Part shown: piece after piece, positions 58,077-64,000 of the stretch
How positions within the stretch are numbered: the first letter of the stretch is position 1
Layout of the letters: the number at the start of each line of letters is the position of its first letter
NCBI RefSeq assembly: GCF_024710845.1
Contig: NZ_JANJTZ010000066.1
Location: 62,001 to 126,000, forward strand
From: Mesorhizobium sp.
GTDB taxonomy: Bacteria > Pseudomonadota > Alphaproteobacteria > Rhizobiales > Rhizobiaceae
DNA length: 64,000 nt
Reading direction: 5' to 3'
Position numbers and translations under genes: made by a program
Notes under the pieces: generated by a model
Seen by the model: the letters and a program-made list of their open reading frames with translations, nothing else
The model's database searches: none
Told to the model about the DNA's origin: nothing

Positions 58077-59168
58077 ATGGCGGATTCAGAGGACAAGGAC
58101 AGCAAGACAGAAGAGGCCACGGAGAAGAAGATCCGTGACAGTCTCGACAAGGGCCAGACGCCGTTCTCCAAGGAGACGCCGCTGTTCGCGTCCTTCATCG
58201 CGATCCTGCTGTTCGTGTTCTTCTTCGCCTATGGCACGGCGGTCCGGCTCGGAGAGTTCCTCGCCACATTTCTGGAAAAGCCGGACGACTGGCTGCTCGG
58301 CAACAATGCCGATGCGATCGGCCTGTCGCAGCTGGTGTTCATGGAGATCGCGCGCGCGCTGGTCGTCATCTTCGCGATGATGATGGTGTTCGGCCTGGCA
58401 GGCGCGATCCTGCAGACGCCGCCGCAGTTCGCCGTCGACCGCATCACGCCGAAACTGTCGCGGATCTCGCCGATGGCCGGCTGGAAGCGAATGTTCGGGG
58501 CGCAGGGCCTGTCGGAATTCGTGAAATCGGTGGCCAAGGTCGTCTTCGCCACCGCCTTCGTCGTCTTCGTCCTGCGCGATACGCCGACCCGACTGCTCGA
58601 CGGCATGGCGACCAATCCGACGACCTTCGCGCCCGTGATGCTCGACATCGCGTCAGAAATGCTGGTCACCGTCACCATGATCATGGCGCTGATCGCGATC
58701 GCCGATCTGGTCTGGTCGCGCTTCCAATGGCGCTCGAACCTGCGCATGACCAAGCAGGAGGTGAAAGACGAGCACAAGCAGCAGGAAGGCGATCCGATCG
58801 TCAAGGCGCGCATCCGTTCGCTGCAGCGCGACCGCGCACGCAACCGGATGATGGCGAACGTGCCGCAGGCGACCCTCGTGATCGCCAATCCGACCCACTT
58901 CTCGATCGCCCTGCGCTACGATCGCAGCAAGGACAGCGCTCCGGTCGTGGTGGCTAAGGGCCAGGATCTGGTCGCGCTCAAGATCCGCGAGATCGCCAAG
59001 GAGCACAACATTCCGGTCTTCGAGGAAGTGGCGCTCGCCCGCTCCATGTACAGTCAAGTTTCGGTGGATAGTGTCATCCCGTCGCAGTTCTACCAGGCTG
59101 TGGCCGAACTGATCCGCATCATCTACGCAAACGCGGCGAAGAAATCGCCCAGCCCAAGGCCAGCATGA
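58077..59168 (+). CDS. flhB: Flagellar export switch protein FlhB
   Basis: A 363-residue protein. The N-terminal charged start (DSEDKDSKTEEATEKKIRDSLDKGQTPFSKE), four membrane helices and the autocleavage site NPTH at about residue 271 (LVIANPTHFSIALRYDRSKDSAPVVVAKGQD) are all present. It switches export from hook to filament substrates together with FliK. Its stop overlaps the next gene by four bases. Confidence 0.95.
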   Translation: MADSEDKDSKTEEATEKKIRDSLDKGQTPFSKETPLFASFIAILLFVFFFAYGTAVRLGEFLATFLEKPDDWLLGNNADAIGLSQLVFMEIARALVVIFAMMMVFGLAGAILQTPPQFAVDRITPKLSRISPMAGWKRMFGAQGLSEFVKSVAKVVFATAFVVFVLRDTPTRLLDGMATNPTTFAPVMLDIASEMLVTVTMIMALIAIADLVWSRFQWRSNLRMTKQEVKDEHKQQEGDPIVKARIRSLQRDRARNRMMANVPQATLVIANPTHFSIALRYDRSKDSAPVVVAKGQDLVALKIREIAKEHNIPVFEEVALARSMYSQVSVDSVIPSQFYQAVAELIRIIYANAAKKSPSPRPA

Positions 59169-59614
59169 TCCGTCAGCCCCACACATCGTCGCGGGAAGCC
59201 CTGGTCGCCAGCGCCATCCAGGAGGTGGTGAGCGAACTGCGCATGGTCGACGTCGTCGACTATATCGCGTTCATCCGCATGGAGCGTTTCGGCAACATCT
59301 CGGACATCGTGGACTCGGCGGCCGAGCTGTATTTCATGCCGGGCACGCTCAGGCTCGGCCACGGGGGCGAAGCGCATGTCGCCTGGGCGTCGCCGCCGAG
59401 GATCGTGCTGGATCTCGAGCTCCGGTCGCAAGGCGCGACAGTCTACTTCTCGCTGACGATGACCGACGAGCACGCGGGGATCGAAGTGAACTACGTGTCG
59501 TTCGATGCCCCCGATTCCGACCCGATGGTGAATACGCGCCGGCTCGAAGATTCGCTGGAATATGCGCGCATTCGCAAGACCGCCGTGCCCGGAGGGGAAC
59601 AGCGGGTCGCCTGA
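59165..59614 (+). CDS. Conserved hypothetical protein at the end of the motA-flhB operon
   Basis: A 149-residue protein with no signal or membrane segment. The N-terminal third is helical (SREALVASAIQEVVSELRMVDVVDYIAFIRMERFGNISDIVDSAAELYF) and the rest beta-rich (AHVAWASPPRIVLDLELRSQGATVYFSLTMTDEHAGIEVNYVSFD). Translational coupling to flhB (ATGA overlap) suggests a flagellum-related job. I do not recognise a domain. It is convergent with visR, six bases apart. Confidence 0.75.
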   Translation: MIRQPHTSSREALVASAIQEVVSELRMVDVVDYIAFIRMERFGNISDIVDSAAELYFMPGTLRLGHGGEAHVAWASPPRIVLDLELRSQGATVYFSLTMTDEHAGIEVNYVSFDAPDSDPMVNTRRLEDSLEYARIRKTAVPGGEQRVA

Positions 59615-59620
59615 ATGGGG

Positions 59621-60379
59621 CTATTCGATCAGGCCGAGCCGGATCGCCTTGGCGACGGCGTGGGTGCGGTTGACCGCATCAAGCTTGGAAGCGGCCGTCG
59701 TCAGATACTGGTTCGCGGTGTGGATCGAGAGACCCAGGATGCGCGCGATGTCCTCGCTGGTGCGGCCGGCGGCCGTCAGCTTGAGGCATTCGAGTTCGCG
59801 CTTCGAGATCGACGACGCACTGGAGGCGCTGGTCGACTTGAGCTGCGCGATGCCGAGGAACATCTCGAAACAGTCCCGGTGGAGATCGTAGATCGCCTCC
59901 TGCGCGAACCGCAGGTCGGGACCGGTGAAGACGAACATGCCGGTGTAGACGGGATCCGCGGAGACCGGCAGCACGATCCCGCGCCTGTCGTCCAGGATTT
60001 CCGGGAGCCGGACGAAGAAGGAATGATCGGGAGCCGCGACGGAGTCGGACATGGTCCAGAATCCGGGCAGGCATGAGCCCATCGCATGTTGGCTGAAACT
60101 GTCCGCACCGTTGGCCATCAAAGTCGCCGAGACAGGAGACCGGCTTGGAAAGGCTTCGTCGAAACAGGGCAGCAGCCTTGCCTTCCCGACACCTCCTCCG
60201 GCGAAGAACAGCGCGAAGCCGGAAGCGCCTATCGCAGGAGCCAGCCGCCGGCATTTGCGTATAGCTTCCGGAATCACGCCTGCCGAGGCCATCCTGGCGA
60301 GGCGCGATATCTCGGAGAGAGGACGCGGTTCGTCGATGCCGATCTCATGCCGGGCGATATCGATCGGCTCAAGGGTCAT
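59621..60379 (-). CDS. visR: VisR, LuxR-type flagellar master regulator subunit
   Basis: A 252-residue LuxR-family protein. An N-terminal ligand-type domain (residues about 20-170) precedes the C-terminal helix-turn-helix (SKRELECLKLTAAGRTSEDIARILGLSIHTANQYLTTAASKLDAVNRTHAVAKAIRLGLI). With VisN it forms the global motility activator of rhizobia, at the top of the hierarchy above Rem. Its ATG overlaps the visN stop (TGATG). No quorum-sensing synthase gene is nearby. Confidence 0.87.
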   Translation of the reverse strand: MTLEPIDIARHEIGIDEPRPLSEISRLARMASAGVIPEAIRKCRRLAPAIGASGFALFFAGGGVGKARLLPCFDEAFPSRSPVSATLMANGADSFSQHAMGSCLPGFWTMSDSVAAPDHSFFVRLPEILDDRRGIVLPVSADPVYTGMFVFTGPDLRFAQEAIYDLHRDCFEMFLGIAQLKSTSASSASSISKRELECLKLTAAGRTSEDIARILGLSIHTANQYLTTAASKLDAVNRTHAVAKAIRLGLIE

Positions 60380-61140
60380 CAGATGACCCCGCAGCGCATG
60401 GCGATCGCCACTGCCATCGTCCGGTTGCCGGCGGAGAGCTTCTGGATGGAGCTGACGATGTATTTGTTCACGGTGTTGGCCGACACGCCGAGGATCAGCG
60501 CGATGTCCTCGGTGGTCTTGCCTTCCGAGACCCAGAACAGGCACTCGCGCTCGCGCTCGGAGAGCGGGTCGCTGGTGGCGTCGCCGGCGTTCTGACAGTA
60601 GTGCGCCATCAGGTAATTGGTGGCGACATGCGCTCGCGGCAGCATTTCGCGCCTGATCCTGCCGACCACCGAAGCGGAGAACATGCAGACGCTGCGGCGC
60701 AGACCCGAGCGGAGCTTCAGCAGGAAGATCTCGGCATGGCCGAACTCGAGCAGGCGCAGCGCGATGGTCTCGTCCACGACCCGAGGCGTGCGGCCCGGAT
60801 TGGCGGTTTCGAAAGCGAGCGGGCTCTCCCCGAGCGGAACCGCGAACGGGCTCTGATGCAGGAGTTCGATGGAGGCCGTGCCGATGATCTCGATCGCATC
60901 GAAGGTCCAGTTTGAGGAAAGGACCTTTGGCGGCTCTTCGGCGTGGCTGCGCGACAGGTCGGCGAAACAGAACTGCTCGGCCCCGACGCTGGCGCACAAT
61001 TCGCGCATGGAGCGCGAGAGCGCGCTTCGGGTGAGTGGGCCGTTCAACTGGTCGAGACAAGGTGTCGACCAGCCCACGAATGTTCCCGGATTCACCCCTT
61101 GAGGATGACGGATCGCGCCATCCAGAATTGCTATCGTCAT
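60379..61140 (-). CDS. visN: VisN, LuxR-type flagellar master regulator subunit
   Basis: A 253-residue LuxR-family protein paired with visR. N-terminal domain LTRSALSRSMRELCASVGAEQFCFADL...; C-terminal helix-turn-helix LSERERECLFWVSEGKTTEDIALILGVSANTVNKYIVSSIQKLSAGNRTMAVAIAMRCGVI. ATG 61140 has a GGGGG purine stretch just upstream; longer in-frame starts are not family-like, and a shorter start remains possible. The order visN-visR is as in Sinorhizobium. Confidence 0.85.
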   Translation of the reverse strand: MTIAILDGAIRHPQGVNPGTFVGWSTPCLDQLNGPLTRSALSRSMRELCASVGAEQFCFADLSRSHAEEPPKVLSSNWTFDAIEIIGTASIELLHQSPFAVPLGESPLAFETANPGRTPRVVDETIALRLLEFGHAEIFLLKLRSGLRRSVCMFSASVVGRIRREMLPRAHVATNYLMAHYCQNAGDATSDPLSERERECLFWVSEGKTTEDIALILGVSANTVNKYIVSSIQKLSAGNRTMAVAIAMRCGVI

Positions 61141-61423
61141 GCCCCCGGCCGTTCCCGGCGCGTGCCAAAACTGCTCTCCCCCGACGCTCCCGAAGCCCCG
61201 AGGTAGATGGATGCCGTGCCCCGCCGCGCACGACTTCCCGATCACGCCGGTCACCCGGCGCGTTGTCCAACTCCGCGAACACACGCTATTTCGGCAGAGC
61301 GGACATAGGTCCGCCTTTCGCCAACTGGTCAGCGAAGCAGTCTGTTGCTTCGCTGATTTGCAGAAATTCCACGACTGGCGACTCGCGTCAAGCGACGGAC
61401 TCCAAAAAGTCGAAGAGTCAATC
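61141..61423. other. visN upstream region with two hairpins
   Basis: A 283-base non-coding interval between visN and sugE, which point the same way. It holds GCGGAC/GTCCGC (61299-61304 with 61309-61314) and a stronger 11-base hairpin at 61329-61356. I find no CtrA pair and no copy of the YYCRCRCAAG element, as expected if visNR is the top-tier operon. No promoter could be assigned. Confidence 0.5.
61329..61356. terminator. Perfect hairpin downstream of sugE
   Basis: Arms TCAGCGAAGCA (61329-61339) and TGCTTCGCTGA (61346-61356) around a six-base loop, about 70 bases past the sugE stop. It could end the sugE transcript or serve as a dyad operator for visN. There is no T-run on the minus strand, so the terminator reading is tentative. 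Confidence 0.45.
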
Positions 61424-61738
61424 TCAAGCGACCGTTTTCAAGCCGATAATTCCCGCTGCGATCAGGCCGATGCAGGCGAGGCGGGCAAAGGTCGCCGGCT
61501 CGGAAAACAGCGCGATGCCGAGGATCGCCGTGCCAATCGTGCCGATGCCGGTCCAGACCGCATAGGCGGTGCCGACGGGCAGCGATTTCAGCGCGAGGCC
61601 GAGCAGGCCAAGGCTGACCACCATAGAGGCGACGGTGAGAACCGTCGGCAGCGGGCGCGTAAAGCCATCGGTGTATTTGAGGCCGATCGCCCAGCCGATT
61701 TCGAACAGGCCGGCGAAGAACAGATAGGTCCAATGCAT
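61424..61738 (-). CDS. sugE: Guanidinium exporter Gdx (SugE), small multidrug resistance family
   Basis: A 104-residue, four-helix membrane protein. The essential Glu lies in [20 protein letters not shown] (about residue 13), and [23 protein letters not shown] and [18 protein letters not shown] are hallmarks of the SugE/Gdx branch rather than EmrE/QacE. It exports guanidinium in exchange for protons. A guanidine-II riboswitch precedes it, which strongly supports this function. AAGGAAT before ATG 61738 is the ribosome-binding site controlled by the RNA. Confidence 0.92.
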   Translation of the reverse strand: MHWTYLFFAGLFEIGWAIGLKYTDGFTRPLPTVLTVASMVVSLGLLGLALKSLPVGTAYAVWTGIGTIGTAILGIALFSEPATFARLACIGLIAAGIIGLKTVA

Positions 61739-61751
61739 GGGATATTCCTTG

Positions 61752-61800
61752 CCGGACGGGTCGTCCCATCCATGTGAATTTATCAAAGGGCCGTCCCTGG
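61752..61800 (-). promoter_or_regulatory. Guanidine-II (mini-ykkC) riboswitch
   Basis: In gene orientation there are two small hairpins with the diagnostic ACGR tetraloop: AGGG-ACGG-CCCT (61787-61798) and GGG-ACGA-CCC (61758-61767), separated by about 20 bases. The second lies 10-20 bases before the AAGGA ribosome-binding site. The mini-ykkC class has this two-hairpin, ACGR-loop form and normally frees the ribosome-binding site when guanidine is bound. Placement directly before a Gdx gene is the classic context. Confidence 0.88.
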
Positions 61801-61895
61801 GCCTTCCTAACCAATCGCCCCGGACTTGAAAACCGGCGCGTTCCTGTGCGAGCCATGCGCGGCCCCTGCCATCGCGGGACCGTGGAGGAAACAGC

Positions 61896-63056
61896 ATGAC
61901 CCCGTTCGTCTTCAACACAACGCCGTCGATCGTCTTCGAGGCGGGTTCGTCGCGGCGATTCGGAGCGATCGTGGGTAAGAGGCTAGGTACGAAGGTGCTG
62001 GTGGTCACGGATCCGGGGTTGCGCAAGCTCGGCCTTTGCGATCCGGCGATCGCCTCGCTCGAACAGGCCGGCGTCGCCGTCACGGTTTTCGACGAGGTCG
62101 AGGCCGACCCGTCGCGCGCGACGCTGATGAGGGCGGTCGAGGCCGGCAGGGCGGCCGGCGTGACGGGTGTCGCCGGCTTCGGCGGGGGATCGTCGCTCGA
62201 CGTGGCGAAGCTTGCCGCCCTGCTTCTCGGCTCCGGCGAAAACCTCGACGAAGCGTGGGGCGTTGCGCAGGCCAAGGGCCCCCGCCTGCCGCTGGCACTG
62301 GTTCCCACCACAGCGGGGACGGGCTCGGAAGTGACGCCGGTGTCGATCATCACGGTCGGCGAGGAAGAGAAGCGCGGCGTGTCGTCGCCGGTGATCCTGC
62401 CCGACGTCGCCGTGCTCGACGCGGAACTGACGCTCGGCCTGCCCGCCGCGATCACCGCTGCGACCGGCGTCGATGCGATGGTGCATGCGATCGAGGCTTA
62501 TGCCTCCAAGAATGCCAACAACAATCCGCTGTCGAAGATGCTGGCGAAGCAGGCGCTGCAGCTGCTGGGCGCCAACATCGAGACGGCCGTGTTCAACGGG
62601 AAGGATGTGGAGGCGCGCGGCGCGATGCTCTTGGGCTCGATGCTGGCGGGCCAGGCTTTCGCCAATTCGCCGGTCGCGGCGGTGCACGCGCTCGCCTATC
62701 CGATCGGCGGGACGTTCCATGTGCCGCACGGCCTGTCGAACGCACTCGTCCTGCCGCATGTGCTGCGCTTCAATGCGCCGGATGCTGCGCATCTCTATGC
62801 CGAGATCGCCGCGGATGCGTTTCCGCGGCTGGCCGGCGAGGAGGGCGCCCAGGGCCGGTGCTCGGCCTTCATCGAGGAACTTGCGGCGCTGTCGAAGAAG
62901 CTCGGCATGCAGACGAAACTGCGCGAGGTCGGCATCGGCGAGGAGCATCTCGCCAAGATGGCGTCCGATGCGATGAAGCAGCAGCGGCTTCTGGTCAACA
63001 ATCCGCGCGCGGTCGGCGAGGCCGACGCGCTGACGATCTACAAGGCAGCCTGGTGA
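61896..63056 (+). CDS. Iron-containing alcohol dehydrogenase (group III)
   Basis: A 386-residue dehydroquinate-synthase-fold enzyme. NAD-binding [12 protein letters not shown] (about residues 93-104), [12 protein letters not shown], and metal-binding Asp/His residues in [30 protein letters not shown] and nearby stretches are present. Members oxidise or reduce varied alcohols and aldehydes, including hydroxyacids and maleylacetate; substrate unknown. GGAGGAAA precedes ATG 61896. It overlaps the thioesterase gene downstream (TGATG), so the two form an operon. Confidence 0.88.
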   Translation: MTPFVFNTTPSIVFEAGSSRRFGAIVGKRLGTKVLVVTDPGLRKLGLCDPAIASLEQAGVAVTVFDEVEADPSRATLMRAVEAGRAAGVTGVAGFGGGSSLDVAKLAALLLGSGENLDEAWGVAQAKGPRLPLALVPTTAGTGSEVTPVSIITVGEEEKRGVSSPVILPDVAVLDAELTLGLPAAITAATGVDAMVHAIEAYASKNANNNPLSKMLAKQALQLLGANIETAVFNGKDVEARGAMLLGSMLAGQAFANSPVAAVHALAYPIGGTFHVPHGLSNALVLPHVLRFNAPDAAHLYAEIAADAFPRLAGEEGAQGRCSAFIEELAALSKKLGMQTKLREVGIGEEHLAKMASDAMKQQRLLVNNPRAVGEADALTIYKAAW

Positions 63057-63496
63057 TGGCCGGCCGTCCCGTTCCCTCCGAGCGCGGCGCCTATCGCGCC
63101 TTCCGGACGATCACCACCCGCTGGATGGACAACGACCTCTACGGGCACATGAACAATGTGGTCCATTATTCGCTGTTCGACACGGCGGTGAACGGCTGGC
63201 TGATCGAGAACAAGGTGCTCGACATCCACGGCGGCGACCAGATCGGCCTCGTCGTCGAGACCGGCTGCCGCTATTTCGGAGAGCTCGCCTTTCCCGACAC
63301 CGTGACGGCCGGGATCCGCGTGGCGCAGATCGGCTCCTCATCGGTGCGCTACGAGGTCGGTCTGTTCCGCAACGAAGAGGATGTCGCGGCCGCCGAAGGG
63401 TTCTTCATCCACGTCTATGTCGACCGGCAGACACGGCGGCCGAAGCCGCTGAACGCAGCACTGCGCGCGGCGCTGGAGACGATCTCGGCGAACTAG
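63056..63496 (+). CDS. Hot-dog-fold acyl-CoA thioesterase
   Basis: A 146-residue thioesterase of the 4HBT/FcbC-like group: TTRWMDNDLYGHMNNVVHYSLFDTAVNGWL includes the catalytic Asp (MDND) and HMNN motif. The rest is the expected beta sheet (VETGCRYFGELAFPDTVTAGIRVAQIGSSSVRYEVGLF). It is coupled to the dehydrogenase gene. Possible role in releasing a short acyl-CoA. Convergent with the deacetylase gene, with overlapping stop codons. Confidence 0.87.
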   Translation: MAGRPVPSERGAYRAFRTITTRWMDNDLYGHMNNVVHYSLFDTAVNGWLIENKVLDIHGGDQIGLVVETGCRYFGELAFPDTVTAGIRVAQIGSSSVRYEVGLFRNEEDVAAAEGFFIHVYVDRQTRRPKPLNAALRAALETISAN

Positions 63497-64000
63497 CCCG
63501 ATCCGAATCCGGTCAGGAAAGAGGTTAGGTTGTCGCCGAGCTCGTCGCAGAGATAGCCGCCTTCCTGGACGATGACCGTTGGCAGCCTGAGCGCCGCGAT
63601 CTTCTCCGCGATGCGGGCGAAGCCGGGTGTCGAGACCGACAGGCCGCCGAACGGGTCGCCCTCGAAGGCATCGAGGCCGAGCGCCACCACAAGGGCGTCC
63701 GGCGCGAAGGCGCGGATGCGCTTGATGCCGACATCGAGCGCTTCGAGGAATCCGGCGTCGGCGGTCTTGCGGGGCAGGGGCAGGTTCAGGTTGTAGCCGA
63801 GGCCCGGACCTTCGCCGCGCTCGTCGGCATGTCCCCAGAAGAACGGGTAGAAGCGCACCGGATCAGCGTGGAGCGAGACGGTCAGCACGTCGGCGCGGTT
63901 GTAGAATATCCCCTGCGTGCCGTTGCCGTGGTGCAGGTCGACGTCGAGGATCGCCACCCGCGCGGCGGTCTTTCGCAGGTGCTGCGCGGCGACGGCGGAA
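63493..64000 (-). CDS. Histone deacetylase/acetylpolyamine amidohydrolase family protein, N-terminus beyond window
   Basis: The visible 169 residues are the C-terminal half of an HDAC-fold enzyme; the reading frame continues past the right edge. Zn ligands and active-site motifs are VAILDVDLHHGNGTQGIFYNRADVLTVSLHADP and VVALGLDAFEGDPFGGLSVS, with QEGGYLCDELGDNL near the end. Bacterial members (AphA/HDAH) deacetylate acetylpolyamines or other acetylated amines. Substrate cannot be stated from the fragment. Confidence 0.9.
   Translation of the reverse strand, partial: SAVAAQHLRKTAARVAILDVDLHHGNGTQGIFYNRADVLTVSLHADPVRFYPFFWGHADERGEGPGLGYNLNLPLPRKTADAGFLEALDVGIKRIRAFAPDALVVALGLDAFEGDPFGGLSVSTPGFARIAEKIAALRLPTVIVQEGGYLCDELGDNLTSFLTGFGSG

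Noticed and set aside
59621-61140. visN/visR as quorum-sensing LuxR receptors
   Set aside because: No luxI-type gene is near, and the tandem pair beside flagellar genes is the known VisN-VisR arrangement.
1-64000. CRISPR arrays, prophage, insertion sequences, tRNA or rRNA genes
   Set aside because: I found no regularly spaced direct repeats, integrase or transposase reading frames, or recognisable tRNA/rRNA sequences in the window.

Overview
The window is a GC-rich chromosomal segment of an alphaproteobacterium. The flagellar gene set (visN/visR, the Rem/FtcR-type regulator, flbT/flaF, motC, motE, an Ala/Pro-rich fliK, two short flagellins, a TAMP-less FliM and standalone rod-binding FlgJ) is typical of Rhizobiales, and a Mesorhizobium/Phyllobacteriaceae-like genome is the best guess. 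No rRNA, tRNA, CRISPR, prophage or insertion sequence was recognised.

Region 1 (1-11.8 kb) is a mix of housekeeping and small accessory operons: a truncated small membrane protein, D-Ala-D-Ala ligase, an ABC-F ATPase, a MATE exporter with a glyoxalase-like protein, an ArsR regulator with a tandem AHSA1 protein, an ornithine decarboxylase behind a long structured speF-type leader with a GNAT protein, a NADAR protein, a MarR-GNAT operon and an SCP2 protein. Several regulators have clear palindromic operators.

Region 2 (11.9-24.6 kb) is CoA-thioester catabolism. The first operon (SDR, biotin-dependent carboxylase beta, acyl-CoA dehydrogenase, enoyl-CoA hydratase, carboxylase alpha, BKACE) has the order of the Pseudomonas acyclic-terpene atuBCDEF genes plus a beta-keto acid cleavage enzyme, and lies behind a LiuR-like palindrome. 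The second block (feruloyl-CoA synthase, thiolase, 4HBT thioesterase; then a divergent MarR and enoyl-CoA hydratase) looks like a beta-oxidative hydroxycinnamate route. Two of its promoters share the same operator-like sequence.

Region 3 (24.6-61.1 kb) is an almost complete flagellar regulon: basal body, export apparatus, C-ring, stator, hook, filament, and the regulators rem and visNR. Six non-flagellin transcription units carry the same promoter-like element, YYCRCRCAAG-N9-STA, 35-43 nt before the start codon. CtrA-type TTAA-N7-TTAA boxes precede rem and one flagellin gene.

Region 4 (61.1-64 kb) holds a Gdx/SugE guanidinium exporter behind a guanidine-II (mini-ykkC) riboswitch, an iron-type alcohol dehydrogenase, a thioesterase and a truncated HDAC/acetylpolyamine amidohydrolase family gene.

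All family assignments were made by reading the sequence; no database search was run. Start codons were chosen from ribosome-binding sites, overlaps and promoter spacing, and several are TTG or GTG.
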